IMG/VR virus record: IMGVR_UViG_3300025131_000119
Location: 1-39,930 of that record
Strand: one strand, 5' to 3'
Length of the DNA stretch: 39,930 bases
From: a virus
Part shown: one piece after another, positions 32,307-39,930 of the stretch
Numbering within the stretch: the stretch's first letter is position 1
Layout of the letters: every line of letters begins with the position of its first letter
Made by a program: the position numbers and the translations under genes
Notes under the pieces: model-generated
The model's input: only the letters and a program-made list of their open reading frames with translations
Told to the model about the DNA's origin: nothing
Database searches by the model: none

Positions 32307-35300
32307 ATGAACGACCGAATAAAAAGTGAAATTCCATTTGTAGGACTGCACGCACATAGCGTGGCAGGTTCGTTATTTGACGCACTTGGGTATCCCCCAG
32401 ACCACATGGACTTTTGTTATGAAAATGGTGGTGATGCATTGGCATTGACCGATCACGGAAACGCCAATGGTCTTTCTCATCAGGTGCTCCATGCCAAAAA
32501 GATGAAAGAAGAGGGCAAGAACTTTAAGCCCATCTTCGGAACGGAAGCATATTTTATTCCGTCTATCTCTGATTGGCGTAAAGAGTATGAGAAAGCCCTT
32601 GAGGACAAGAAGCGTGCCAAAACTCTAGGTTCGGAGTTGAGCGGTGCCACTGTAGAAGACGAGAATTCCAGTAAGAAAGTCCAAGATGTGTTGCGCCGTC
32701 GCCGTCATCTTATCCTCCTCGCACAAAATCAAACAGGACTTCAGAATATCTTTAAGTTGATTTCTGAGAGCTACAAGAGCGAAAACTTCTATCGTTATCC
32801 TCGCATGGACTATGATCTCCTTGCGAAGTATGGGGAGGGAGTTATCGCTGCTTCAGCTTGCCTCGGCGGCGTGTATTCTGGTAATTACTGGGAAAACCGC
32901 GAAGCTGGTGATGAGGCAGTCCTTCAGGCTATGCGTGAAACGACTCGCAAGATGATGTCTATCTTTGGAGATCGGTGGTATGGCGAGTTGCAATGGAATA
33001 ATGTTCCAGAGCAGCATACTATTAATAAATTCATCATTCAGATGCATAAAGAGTTTGGTATTAAGCTAATCTCTACGGCTGATAGCCACTATCCAAGTAA
33101 AGATGCTTGGAAAGACCGCGAGCTTTATAAACGCCTTGGTTGGCTTGGTAAGGCTGCTCCATCTTACGAGAGCACCGAACTTCCAATTGGCGTAGATGAG
33201 ATCGGGTATGAACTTTACCCAAAGAACGGCGACCAAATGTGGGAGTCTTATAAGAAGTATTCAGAAGAATGCGGCGTAGAATATGATGACGACATTGTTA
33301 TGGAGTCCATCACCCACACTCACGAAATCGCCCATCAACGAATCGAAGACTTTTTACCCGATAACAAGGTTCGTCTTCCTGATTTTGTTGTTCCTGCTGG
33401 ATATACTGCGACCCAAGCGCTGGTTAATATGTCTCTCGAAGGCTTGCGCCAACAGGGGCTCCATAATAACAGGGAATATTCTGATCGCCTCCGCCGCGAG
33501 CTAAGTGTTATTGATGATCGAGGTTTCTCAAAATATTTCTTAACAATGAAAGCAATTGCCGACCGAGCAAACGATTGCATGCTCACAGGTCCAGGTCGTG
33601 GTTCTGCCGCAGGCTCACTTGTGGCGTATGCCCTTGGAATCACTCAGATTGACCCAATTAAGTATGGTCTTCTGTTCTCCCGCTTTCTTCGTTCTGATGC
33701 TACTGACTATCCAGATATTGACTACGATGTAGCAGCACCGATGGACCTGAAAGAGCGGTTGATTAAGGAATGGGGCGACACTACAGTTGTTCCAATCTCT
33801 AACTGGAACACTCTTCAGTTGCGATCTCTTATTAAGGATATTTCCAAGTTTTACGGCATCCCGTTCAAGGAAGTGAACGAGGTCACAGGCAAGATGCTTT
33901 TAGAGGCAACACCAGCCGCCAAGAAGGCACACGGCATTAAAGCAGGTGTGTACACACCCACGTTTGAGGAGACAAAAGAATACTCTCCAACCCTACAAGC
34001 GTTCTTGAGCAAATATACCAATATCGCTAATCATATCGATATGTTATATGGTCAGGTGCGTTCTTGTTCCCGTCACGCAGGCGGCGTGGTGGTCGGAGAA
34101 AACCTTGATAATTGGATGCCCTTGATCAACTCCAAAGGTGTCCGTCAGACGCCTTGGGCAGAGGGTCAAAATGTTCGCCACCTTGAGCCGATGGGTTTTA
34201 TTAAGTTCGATATCCTTGGGCTTTCCACGCTTGCAATGCTTGATGGAGCAATCCGTCATGTTCTCAAGCGACACCATAATAATCCAGAGCCAACTTTTAA
34301 CGATGTGAAGGATTATTATAATAAGAATCTGCACCCAGACTCTATTAATTTGGAGAATCAGGAAGTTTACAGCAACATCTTCCACAAGGGCAATTGGGCT
34401 GGTATTTTTCAGTTTACAGAGAGGGGCGCTCAGGGCTTCTGTCAGCGAGCAAAACCCACCAGCATTGTGGATATTTCTGCCATTACTTCCATCTTTCGCC
34501 CTGGTCCACTCTCTGCAAAGGTTGATGACCAATATGTGGAGGCGAAACAGCACCCACAATATATCAAGTACGACCACCCTCTCATTCAAGAGGTAACCGA
34601 GGAAACATACGGCTTTCTTATCTTTCAGGAGCAGATCGCTATCCTCGCCCACAAACTCGGCAAGGATCTGTCTTTGGACGAGGGTAACAAGCTCCGCAAG
34701 CTCCTTACTAAGAAGGGAACAGGCAAAGGGCACGAAGCCAAAATGAAGATTCACTCCAAGTTTATTGCTGGATGTGTTGAAAAGGGCATTGGTCAAAATA
34801 TCGCTCAAGGCATTTGGGATAAGTTTGAATATTTCTCAGGCTACGGCTTTAATAAGTCACACGCTGTTTCTTATTCTATGCTGTCATATCAGTGCGCTTG
34901 GTTGGCTCATCACTATCCCGCAGAGTGGATGGCAGCATTCTTGGACAAAGAGCCCGAGAGTAGAAAAGAGAAAGCAATTAATATTGCCAAAGGCTTTGGT
35001 TTCAATATTAAAAAGTTGGATGTGAATACTTCTGGTCGTGTTTGGGAAATCTCCGAAGATGGCAAGACACTCATTCAGCCCCTAACCTCTATCAAGGGAC
35101 TTGGCGAGGCAGCTATCCAGCAAATCTTAGGCAACCGCCCATTTAATAAAGTTGAGGACTTCATCTTCAATGAAAACATGGTTTACTCTAAGCTTAACAA
35201 GAAGGCACTTGATGTTCTTGTTCGCTCAGGGGCAATGAATGGGCTTGTAGATAACCGCTTTAGCGGGCTTAAGCACTTCTGGTCTGCCGTCGCTGTTGAC

Positions 35301-35738
35301 CGACCTCGCAAACTAAAGAAATTCGAAGAAAACATTGAGGTGTATCGTCCAGAAGGCGACTTCGAAGAGGAAGATATCATTCAATACACCGTTGAACTCA
35401 CAGGTGTGTTTCCAATGTCAGAAGTTATGAATCAAAGTATCATGGATAAATTATATCAAAACATGATTCCTCCAATTGGTGAGTTTGACCCTGATTTGAA
35501 GGTGACTTGGTTTATCCCTCGTAAGATTGTCCCGAGGAAAACAAAGAATAACAAAGAATACTGGGTTGTTGAGGTTATCGACGACACCGGCACTACATCA
35601 AACATTAAGTGCTGGGGCGTGAACTCTAAGCTTGATATCCTCTATCTTAACCGCCCGTATATGGCGAAGCTTGACTATCACCCAACATGGGGTTTTAGCA
35701 CGAGATCTTTACGACATAATTTTAGATTATTGTCTTGA
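32307..35738 (+). CDS. dnaE: DNA polymerase III alpha subunit (family C)
   Basis: The 1143-residue protein matches bacterial DnaE (E. coli 1160). The N-terminal PHP domain has VGLHAHSVAGS and ALALTDHGNANG. The palm has GPGRGSAAGSLVAYALGI, catalytic DYPDIDYDV (D470, D472) and FIKFDILGLS (D635). Further markers are SCSRHAGGVVV, FRPGPLSAK, FLIFQEQIAILAHKLGKDLS and the finger segment EYFSGYGFNKSHAVSYSML. An HhH-like region (TSIKGLGEAAIQQIL) and an OB-like C-terminal domain follow. It seems complete and active. GGAGG precedes the ATG. It is probably the main replicase, replacing the family B gp43 polymerase of T4, which is not seen here. Acquisition from a bacterium is likely but its age cannot be judged. 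Confidence 0.96.
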   Translation: MNDRIKSEIPFVGLHAHSVAGSLFDALGYPPDHMDFCYENGGDALALTDHGNANGLSHQVLHAKKMKEEGKNFKPIFGTEAYFIPSISDWRKEYEKALEDKKRAKTLGSELSGATVEDENSSKKVQDVLRRRRHLILLAQNQTGLQNIFKLISESYKSENFYRYPRMDYDLLAKYGEGVIAASACLGGVYSGNYWENREAGDEAVLQAMRETTRKMMSIFGDRWYGELQWNNVPEQHTINKFIIQMHKEFGIKLISTADSHYPSKDAWKDRELYKRLGWLGKAAPSYESTELPIGVDEIGYELYPKNGDQMWESYKKYSEECGVEYDDDIVMESITHTHEIAHQRIEDFLPDNKVRLPDFVVPAGYTATQALVNMSLEGLRQQGLHNNREYSDRLRRELSVIDDRGFSKYFLTMKAIADRANDCMLTGPGRGSAAGSLVAYALGITQIDPIKYGLLFSRFLRSDATDYPDIDYDVAAPMDLKERLIKEWGDTTVVPISNWNTLQLRSLIKDISKFYGIPFKEVNEVTGKMLLEATPAAKKAHGIKAGVYTPTFEETKEYSPTLQAFLSKYTNIANHIDMLYGQVRSCSRHAGGVVVGENLDNWMPLINSKGVRQTPWAEGQNVRHLEPMGFIKFDILGLSTLAMLDGAIRHVLKRHHNNPEPTFNDVKDYYNKNLHPDSINLENQEVYSNIFHKGNWAGIFQFTERGAQGFCQRAKPTSIVDISAITSIFRPGPLSAKVDDQYVEAKQHPQYIKYDHPLIQEVTEETYGFLIFQEQIAILAHKLGKDLSLDEGNKLRKLLTKKGTGKGHEAKMKIHSKFIAGCVEKGIGQNIAQGIWDKFEYFSGYGFNKSHAVSYSMLSYQCAWLAHHYPAEWMAAFLDKEPESRKEKAINIAKGFGFNIKKLDVNTSGRVWEISEDGKTLIQPLTSIKGLGEAAIQQILGNRPFNKVEDFIFNENMVYSKLNKKALDVLVRSGAMNGLVDNRFSGLKHFWSAVAVDRPRKLKKFEENIEVYRPEGDFEEEDIIQYTVELTGVFPMSEVMNQSIMDKLYQNMIPPIGEFDPDLKVTWFIPRKIVPRKTKNNKEYWVVEVIDDTGTTSNIKCWGVNSKLDILYLNRPYMAKLDYHPTWGFSTRSLRHNFRLLS

Positions 35739-35742
35739 CAAT
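35729..35742 (+). promoter_or_regulatory. Palindrome overlapping a -35 box and the dnaE stop
   Basis: ATTGTC-TT-GACAAT is a perfect 6-bp inverted repeat with 2-nt centre. It covers the dnaE stop codon (35736-35738) and the -35 element of the next promoter. A repressor bound here would block that promoter. Operator function is inferred from geometry. Confidence 0.45.
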
Positions 35743-35763
35743 TAAAAATACCTCAGTTATAAT
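35735..35763 (+). promoter_or_regulatory. Consensus sigma70 promoter for the dut-guaB-like block
   Basis: Perfect TTGACA (35735-35740), 17-nt spacer, perfect TATAAT (35758-35763), 26 nt before the next ATG. No terminator is seen up to the end of the window, so it may drive the whole downstream block. Confidence 0.88.
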
Positions 35764-35789
35764 AGTAAAACATTAATTAGGAGAATGTA

Positions 35790-36080
35790 ATGGACTTATC
35801 ACTTGTAAGTAACGATGTTGTTGTGGAAGCACGACTAAATCAAGAAGAAGAAGCAAAGCGTCAAAAGGTGCTTGAATACATTCGCTCACTCAGGGCGATT
35901 GAGGATGCTATCGAGCCATACGCAGAACAAAGGCGTGAACTCAAGGCAGAGTTTAAGGAACAGGGCTGGCTGTCGGGAGATGAGATTTCTATCGCAGTAA
36001 AGGCTTACCGCATGCTCAAGGCAGATCAAGATATCGACGAGCTTGTTGAGATGTTTAACTTCTTGCGAGGTGAGAAGTGA
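35790..36080 (+). CDS. Small helical protein (96 aa)
   Basis: The protein is almost wholly helical and charged: EEEAKRQKVLEYIRSLRAIE, then YAEQRRELKAEFKEQGWLSG and a Leu/Glu-rich end. The order (helix with R-LE pattern, 'YAE....K..G', then a basic helix) is loosely like GapR/DUF2312, a DNA-binding protein of alphaproteobacteria, but the resemblance is weak. AGGAG lies 8 nt before the ATG. Its stop overlaps the dUTPase GTG start (GTGA), so the two are coupled. Confidence 0.7.
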   Translation: MDLSLVSNDVVVEARLNQEEEAKRQKVLEYIRSLRAIEDAIEPYAEQRRELKAEFKEQGWLSGDEISIAVKAYRMLKADQDIDELVEMFNFLRGEK

Positions 36081-36535
36081 TTATTGAATATCACAGAACC
36101 CACTTTAATTCGCACCCTCCAACACGAGGGAATCCAAGCGATGCGGGGCTGGATGTTTATTTTTCACCAAAGGAACAGGAAGCAATTACCATTGAGCCAG
36201 GACAGAGTGTCATTCTGTCCACTGGGCTTAAGTTTGGTGTCCCCCACGGCTATATGCTGGAGGTTAAAAACCGCTCCAGTGTGGCATCAAAGCGTTCGCT
36301 TATCGTTGGCGCTTGTGTCGTGGATTCGGGATATGATGGAGAGGTTTTCGTCAACCTCCACAACATTGGGACTGAACCACAGATTGTTGAGCCGCACACT
36401 AAGATTGCACAGGTTGTCATGACACCAGTCGTTTCATTCCGTGCTCTTGAGACCACGAATCCAGACCTTTATGGTTGGTATCCTATTACAATTAGCGAAA
36501 GAGGCGATGGAGCCTTGGGGAGTACAGATGAGTAA
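36077..36535 (+). CDS. dut: dUTPase (trimeric type)
   Basis: This 152-residue enzyme would hydrolyse dUTP to dUMP, keeping uracil out of phage DNA and feeding thymidylate synthesis. All five trimeric dUTPase motifs are visible. Motif 1 is SDAGLDVYF, motif 2 is VKNRSSVASK, motif 3 is VVDSGYDGEV (D83 catalytic, Y86), motif 4 is KIAQVVMTP and motif 5 is ERGDGALGST (usual form RG-GGFGST). The start is GTG, overlapping the previous stop as GTGA. It complements NrdJ in dNTP supply. The last 8 nt overlap the next gene. Confidence 0.95.
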   Translation: MIIEYHRTHFNSHPPTRGNPSDAGLDVYFSPKEQEAITIEPGQSVILSTGLKFGVPHGYMLEVKNRSSVASKRSLIVGACVVDSGYDGEVFVNLHNIGTEPQIVEPHTKIAQVVMTPVVSFRALETTNPDLYGWYPITISERGDGALGSTDE

Positions 36536-37193
36536 TCATGCCATGAGTTCACAGCAAGCAAGTCAAAAAAAGAGGCAAGGACATAAACGCGAACAAGAGT
36601 TTAATAAAAGATACGGAGATCCCAACGCATCAATCAATCATTCTGGTGCGTCCGCCGATTGTGAGATTAGCGAGGGTCATGAAATTCTGGAAACCTTGCA
36701 AGAAACAATTGGAACAAATTCCAGAGAAGTTTCTTTGAAGGGTGGCAATACTATTCAGATTCATCTCGGCAACTTGCCGGAATTAACCGATAAGAACAGC
36801 TACATCACCTTCAAGGCGAACATAAAAAACAGAAAGGCAACTTGTGTAAAGCATGGAATTCCTTTTTCACAACAGGAAGAATCTCTTCGTCAAAAAGACT
36901 TTTGGGATAAATATCTGAAAAAAGGTGATATTCTGGCTTATTCTTACGATGATACAGGTGATGGACCGCACATCTTTTTTAATATGGATGATGTTAATGA
37001 TTTTATTATCAAAGAGTGTGAGTGGCGACTGCTACCAACTGGTCGTTTAAAAGGAGATATCCAGGGCAAGCAGTATCTGACTTATGAATATCGTCGTAAA
37101 GCAAGGCAGTTTGTGCTTGGGGCACATGGCGGTAAGAAGGGTAAAGAATTTATTGACCTCTTGCAGAAAAACTTGAGGCACGTTATTGCATGA
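36528..37193 (+). CDS. Putative nuclease paired with an adenine methyltransferase (221 aa)
   Basis: The ATG at 36528 is chosen because GGGGAG lies 5 nt upstream; an earlier ATG would sit deep in the dUTPase gene. The start is Ser/Gln/Lys-rich (SSQQASQKKRQGHKREQEF). Then a PD-(D/E)xK-like pattern appears: helix Glu (E22/E24), SADCEIS with D44, and REVSLKGGNTIQIHLGNLPE with E67 and K71. The spacing D-(26)-S-L-K and the 'SLKGG..IQ..LGN' strand are reminiscent of type II restriction enzymes, but the standard E-x-K is S-x-K. The stop overlaps the methyltransferase start (ATGA). Nuclease activity is inferred; another DNA-binding or modification-linked protein is possible. Confidence 0.5.
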   Translation: MSNHAMSSQQASQKKRQGHKREQEFNKRYGDPNASINHSGASADCEISEGHEILETLQETIGTNSREVSLKGGNTIQIHLGNLPELTDKNSYITFKANIKNRKATCVKHGIPFSQQEESLRQKDFWDKYLKKGDILAYSYDDTGDGPHIFFNMDDVNDFIIKECEWRLLPTGRLKGDIQGKQYLTYEYRRKARQFVLGAHGGKKGKEFIDLLQKNLRHVIA

Positions 37194-38197
37194 AGACGGT
37201 ATTAAGATACGCTGGTGGCAAGTCACGGGCTATCAAGAAGATCACGCCCTTTGTTGAGTCATATGACACCATTGTTTCTCCGTTTATTGGCGGAGGATCA
37301 TTAGAGGTTTACTGGGCTTCAGAGGGCAAGAAGGTCGTAGGTGCCGATACATTTGGTATGCTTGTTAACTTTTGGCACCAGCTTCTTGATAACAACGAAG
37401 CCCTTGCTTCTGAGTTAGAAAAAATACAGCCAACTCAGGAAGTGTATAAACTTGTGAAAGAGCTATTAGTCTGTTCTCCAGAGACCCAAGATATGTTGGC
37501 ACACTGGAAAACCGACTTTTACAAAAGGCAGCAAGTTTTGCTTCCAGAGGTTAAACTGGCTGCTTACTACTATTTTAATCACAACACCTCTTATGGTCCT
37601 GGCTTTCTTGGATGGCCATCAAAGATCTACATGGACGAGGCGAAGTGGGCTAAAACAATTAATAAAATTAAAGAATTTAGTTGCCCAAACCTCTCTGTAT
37701 TGCACCAGTCATTTGAAAAAACAATAACTGAAAATAAAGGTGTTTTTTTATATTTAGATCCGCCATACTATACTAAAAAAAGTGAAGACAATAAGATGCT
37801 TGGCGGCATTTATCCAATGAAAAACATTCCCGTACATCACCAGGGTTTTGATCATGAACTGCTGAGAGATTTATTGCTATCTCACGATGGCGACTTTGTA
37901 CTTTCTTACAACAACTGTGAAACAATTAGAGACTTTTATTCTGATTTTGACCACTTCTTTCCACAATGGCATTATTCAATGGACATTGGAGAGACCAGAA
38001 TTGGTAAAAATAGAGAAGAGAGAACAAGCGAAGAAGAGCTTAATAAAGTAGACGAACTTACAACTCAAATTGATGAGCTTGAGTTGCAGCCTGTACAGAA
38101 TAAAAAACAAATAGCGCTGTTAAAAACTCAACGCCATGAAATCATGAAAAAAGAATCTCATGAGATATTAATCGTCAAAAGGACAAATAATGAATAG
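37190..38197 (+). CDS. DNA N6-adenine methyltransferase (D12/Dam class)
   Basis: The 335-residue protein has the D12-class motif order. LRYAGGKSRAIKKI (motif X) is followed by SPFIGGGSLEVYW (motif I, residues 31-43), KVVGADTFGMLVNFW (motif II), then YLDPPYYTKK with the catalytic D190-P-P-Y193. GDFVLSYNN matches motif VI. It would methylate adenine in a target such as GATC, but specificity cannot be read from sequence. The C-terminus carries a Glu/Lys-rich coiled helix (about 270-322), unusual for Dam. It overlaps the preceding putative nuclease by 4 nt, suggesting a functional pair. Confidence 0.9.
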   Translation: MKTVLRYAGGKSRAIKKITPFVESYDTIVSPFIGGGSLEVYWASEGKKVVGADTFGMLVNFWHQLLDNNEALASELEKIQPTQEVYKLVKELLVCSPETQDMLAHWKTDFYKRQQVLLPEVKLAAYYYFNHNTSYGPGFLGWPSKIYMDEAKWAKTINKIKEFSCPNLSVLHQSFEKTITENKGVFLYLDPPYYTKKSEDNKMLGGIYPMKNIPVHHQGFDHELLRDLLLSHDGDFVLSYNNCETIRDFYSDFDHFFPQWHYSMDIGETRIGKNREERTSEEELNKVDELTTQIDELELQPVQNKKQIALLKTQRHEIMKKESHEILIVKRTNNE

Positions 38198-38474
38198 AAA
38201 ACAACGACGTGCAAGAGATGCACAAATCCGAAAAGACGGAAATGAGGACTTAGCGGCACAAGTCGCCATGTTCGGTAAACTACCCGAAGAATGCACTGCC
38301 TGCGAGATCCCATATGATAAGAAAAATAAAGAGATGGCAACAACTTGGAACGTTGTTGTTCGTAAAGAGGACGAGGAAAACCCCGTTCGGCTTTATTGCC
38401 CACATTGTTGGAACACAGCACAAGAAGTTATAAGCAATTTCCTTAAAACCACGGAAGGGAAAGATGAACCTTGA
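38190..38474 (+). CDS. Zinc-ribbon protein (94 aa)
   Basis: The start MNRKQRRARDAQIRK is strongly basic. Two CxxC pairs (C35/C38 in ECTACEIPYD and C70/C73 in YCPHCWNT) are spaced like a zinc ribbon. A helical, acidic end follows. AGGA precedes the ATG, and the gene overlaps both neighbours (8 nt with the methyltransferase, 11 nt with the IMPDH-like gene). The fold suggests nucleic-acid or protein binding. No specific family is recognised. Confidence 0.72.
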   Translation: MNRKQRRARDAQIRKDGNEDLAAQVAMFGKLPEECTACEIPYDKKNKEMATTWNVVVRKEDEENPVRLYCPHCWNTAQEVISNFLKTTEGKDEP

Positions 38475-39495
38475 AACACACCTCACATTTGACGACGTTT
38501 TGCTGACACCTCAGTATAGCAACATTAAATCGCGGAGAGAGGTTACGCTAAATGCAGAATTATCAGAGGGCTTAGAGCTTCGTGTCCCGATTGTCTCAGC
38601 CCCTATGGATACTGTGTGCGGCGGTCTTATGGCAGCGAGATTGGCTGAATTCGGTGCGCTTGGTATTGTACATCGCTATAATACAATTGAGAAACAAACA
38701 GAGATTGTTTCCAAGGCATCGGAGGATGGATTAAAAAATGTTGGTGCTGCTATCGGTATTACAGGGGATTATATCGAACGCGCTGGTGCCCTTGTCGAAG
38801 CCGGAGTTAGTGTGCTCTGTTTGGATGTAGCTCACGGAGATCATATTTTGATGCATGTTGGTGCTCATAATATTGTTGATAAATTCGGTCATAAAGTGCA
38901 TATAATGGCTGGAAATATCGCCACCTATACTGGTGCTTTGACACTTGCACAGATTGGCGTGGATAGCCTCCGCGTAGGCATCGGCGGCGGGTCAATTTGC
39001 TCCACCCGCATTCAGACCGGACACGGAATGCCAACCCTTGCCTCCGTTATTGAATGTGTGCGAACAAAAGAAAAGTTTCCCGATCTTAAGATTATTGCTG
39101 ACGGTGGAATTAAGACATCTGGCGATATGGTTAAAGCTCTCGCCGCAGGAGCCGATTTTGTAATGGTTGGCTCTCTGCTGGCTGGCACAACAGAGGCACC
39201 TGGCGATGTGATTCACAAGGGCGGCGAGACATATAAATCTTATCGTGGAATGGCAAGCAAAGACGCACAGATGGATTGGCGAGGCAAGACCTCTTCCCTT
39301 GAAGGTGTTGCAACAGTGATTCCATATAAGGGTGCTGTCTTCCCCGTATTAGAGGGTCTTGAAAACGGAATCCGCAGTGGACTTTCCTATTCAGGTGCTC
39401 GCAACCTCCAAGAGCTTCGCGAGAACGCGCGATTCATTCGCCAGACTGCTTCAGGACTTTCCGAGAGTAATACGCACATTATGTGGAGATACTAG
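38464..39495 (+). CDS. IMP dehydrogenase / GMP reductase family enzyme
   Basis: The 343-residue TIM barrel opens [20 protein letters not shown] and has [14 protein letters not shown]. The catalytic loop is [19 protein letters not shown] with C179. Phosphate-binding [20 protein letters not shown] follows, then the flap-type [11 protein letters not shown] and [18 protein letters not shown] (about 490 aa) usually carries two CBS domains; none fits here, and the length and TGHGMP loop are closer to GMP reductase or CBS-less IMPDH. It would either push IMP toward GMP or recover IMP from GMP, altering purine pools during infection. The two activities cannot be separated by eye. Confidence 0.88.
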   Translation: MNLETHLTFDDVLLTPQYSNIKSRREVTLNAELSEGLELRVPIVSAPMDTVCGGLMAARLAEFGALGIVHRYNTIEKQTEIVSKASEDGLKNVGAAIGITGDYIERAGALVEAGVSVLCLDVAHGDHILMHVGAHNIVDKFGHKVHIMAGNIATYTGALTLAQIGVDSLRVGIGGGSICSTRIQTGHGMPTLASVIECVRTKEKFPDLKIIADGGIKTSGDMVKALAAGADFVMVGSLLAGTTEAPGDVIHKGGETYKSYRGMASKDAQMDWRGKTSSLEGVATVIPYKGAVFPVLEGLENGIRSGLSYSGARNLQELRENARFIRQTASGLSESNTHIMWRY

Positions 39496-39833
39496 TGCCC
39501 AAAAAGCAGTGGGAGGAAAAAGGTGAGAAGATCCAAACTTACATACCTGAATCACATAAGGTAGAGTTAAAGATTCGTCTTCATTACCACGGCATGACCC
39601 AAGCAGGTTTTTTACGAGGTATTATAAAAGCGTTTTTGGAAGAAGACACCCAATTTATGGCATGGTTTGACGAATGGAAGCTGCGAAACAGCAAAGTAAA
39701 GTCTTCAAAGAGACATACCAAATCAGATAAGCTAAAACAAAAAGGAAAAGAACTCTCGTCGATGTTTGGAATCAACGAGGGGGAATTAGAAGACATCTTT
39801 GATGTCATTGCACAGGAACACCCAGACTTATGA
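39495..39833 (+). CDS. Putative ribbon-helix-helix-type regulator (112 aa)
   Basis: The GTG at 39495 is chosen because GGAG lies 6 nt upstream and the overlap TAGTG repeats that seen at 21968-21972. An ATG 12 nt earlier has no ribosome site. A short strand-like segment (KIQTYIPESHKVELKIRLHY) precedes helices (GMTQAGFLRGIIKAFLEED), as in MetJ/Arc-type DNA-binding proteins. The second half is Lys/Ser-rich then acidic (GINEGELEDIFDVIAQE). It may regulate phage promoters such as the palindrome near 35729, which is speculation. Confidence 0.6.
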   Translation: MPKKQWEEKGEKIQTYIPESHKVELKIRLHYHGMTQAGFLRGIIKAFLEEDTQFMAWFDEWKLRNSKVKSSKRHTKSDKLKQKGKELSSMFGINEGELEDIFDVIAQEHPDL

Positions 39834-39930
39834 CCGAATGCGCTAAAAAATGTTGTGAACTTAAAGTATCTTGCCCCGTCTCAGGCTGCCGAGATTGGAT
39901 TAACTTTGAGGAAGATTTAAATTGTGTTAA
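39830..39930 (+). CDS. Cys-rich putative sigma/HTH-type small protein (5' part)
   Basis: The ATG overlaps the preceding stop (ATGA) and the frame stays open to the window edge, giving 33 residues: MTECAKKCCELKVSCP, then GCRDWINFEEDLNC. This Cys-rich start with 'CR.WI....DLNC' resembles, from memory, small proteins that continue into a sigma70 region-4-like helix-turn-helix. The diagnostic HTH part lies outside the window, so the family is tentative. Confidence 0.5.
   Translation, partial: MTECAKKCCELKVSCPVSGCRDWINFEEDLNCV

Noticed and set aside
36084-36422. Second open frame (112 codons) within dut
   Set aside because: It is in a different phase of a gene with all five dUTPase motifs; composition is not protein-like.

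Overview
The window is a contiguous piece of a large tailed-phage genome with a contractile tail (T4-superfamily-like myovirus). Every convincing gene lies on the + strand, and most neighbours abut or overlap by a few bases. The evidence is a tail sheath, tail tube, baseplate and tape-measure cassette followed by T4-type replication proteins (gp32-like SSB, UvsX recombinase, gp41/DnaB-like helicase, RNase H-like 5' nuclease). The DNA is AT-rich by eye. The Shine-Dalgarno sites, near-consensus sigma70 promoters, a CCA-encoding tRNA-Leu and a lipobox lipoprotein suggest a Gram-negative host. A B12-dependent ribonucleotide reductase would fit a marine or alphaproteobacterial host, but that is only an inference.

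Layout. 1-14.8 kb is virion assembly: neck and tail-completion proteins (gp14/gp15-like), sheath (gp18), tube (gp19), a gp26-like hub/chaperone with a gp51-like reading frame in another phase, tape measure, two paralogous tube-cap/baseplate proteins, a gp53/LysM-like wedge protein and two large structural proteins. 14.8-20.7 kb is replication: a minimal family A DNA polymerase, an FtsZ/tubulin-like protein, a small membrane protein, SSB, UvsX, a lipoprotein, tRNA-Leu(UAA) and a 5' nuclease. 20.7-26 kb returns to virion genes: a Pol-beta-type nucleotidyltransferase with what looks like a capsid-targeting propeptide, small structural proteins and two fibre proteins, one made of repeats. 26-39.9 kb is replication and nucleotide metabolism: DnaB-like helicase, class II RNR (NrdJ), GroES-like co-chaperonin, two linked proteins of uncertain role, a full bacterial-type DnaE polymerase, dUTPase, a nuclease-like/adenine methyltransferase pair, a zinc-ribbon protein, an IMPDH/GMPR enzyme, a putative ribbon-helix-helix regulator and the start of a Cys-rich putative sigma/HTH protein.

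Regulation. Replication and metabolism genes have sigma70-like promoters (TTGACA, 16-17 nt, TATAAT-like), several of them inside upstream genes. Virion genes are instead preceded by a recurring ACTATTTA motif, a candidate phage-specific late promoter. Rho-independent terminators stand after the gp51-like frame, after the lipoprotein gene and after the first fibre gene.

Points of greatest interest are the divergent tubulin/FtsZ-like protein overlapping the family A polymerase gene, the coexistence of family A and family C polymerases, a likely programmed frameshift joining the gp26-like and gp51-like products, the nuclease/methyltransferase pair, and a nucleotidyltransferase that may be packaged in the capsid.
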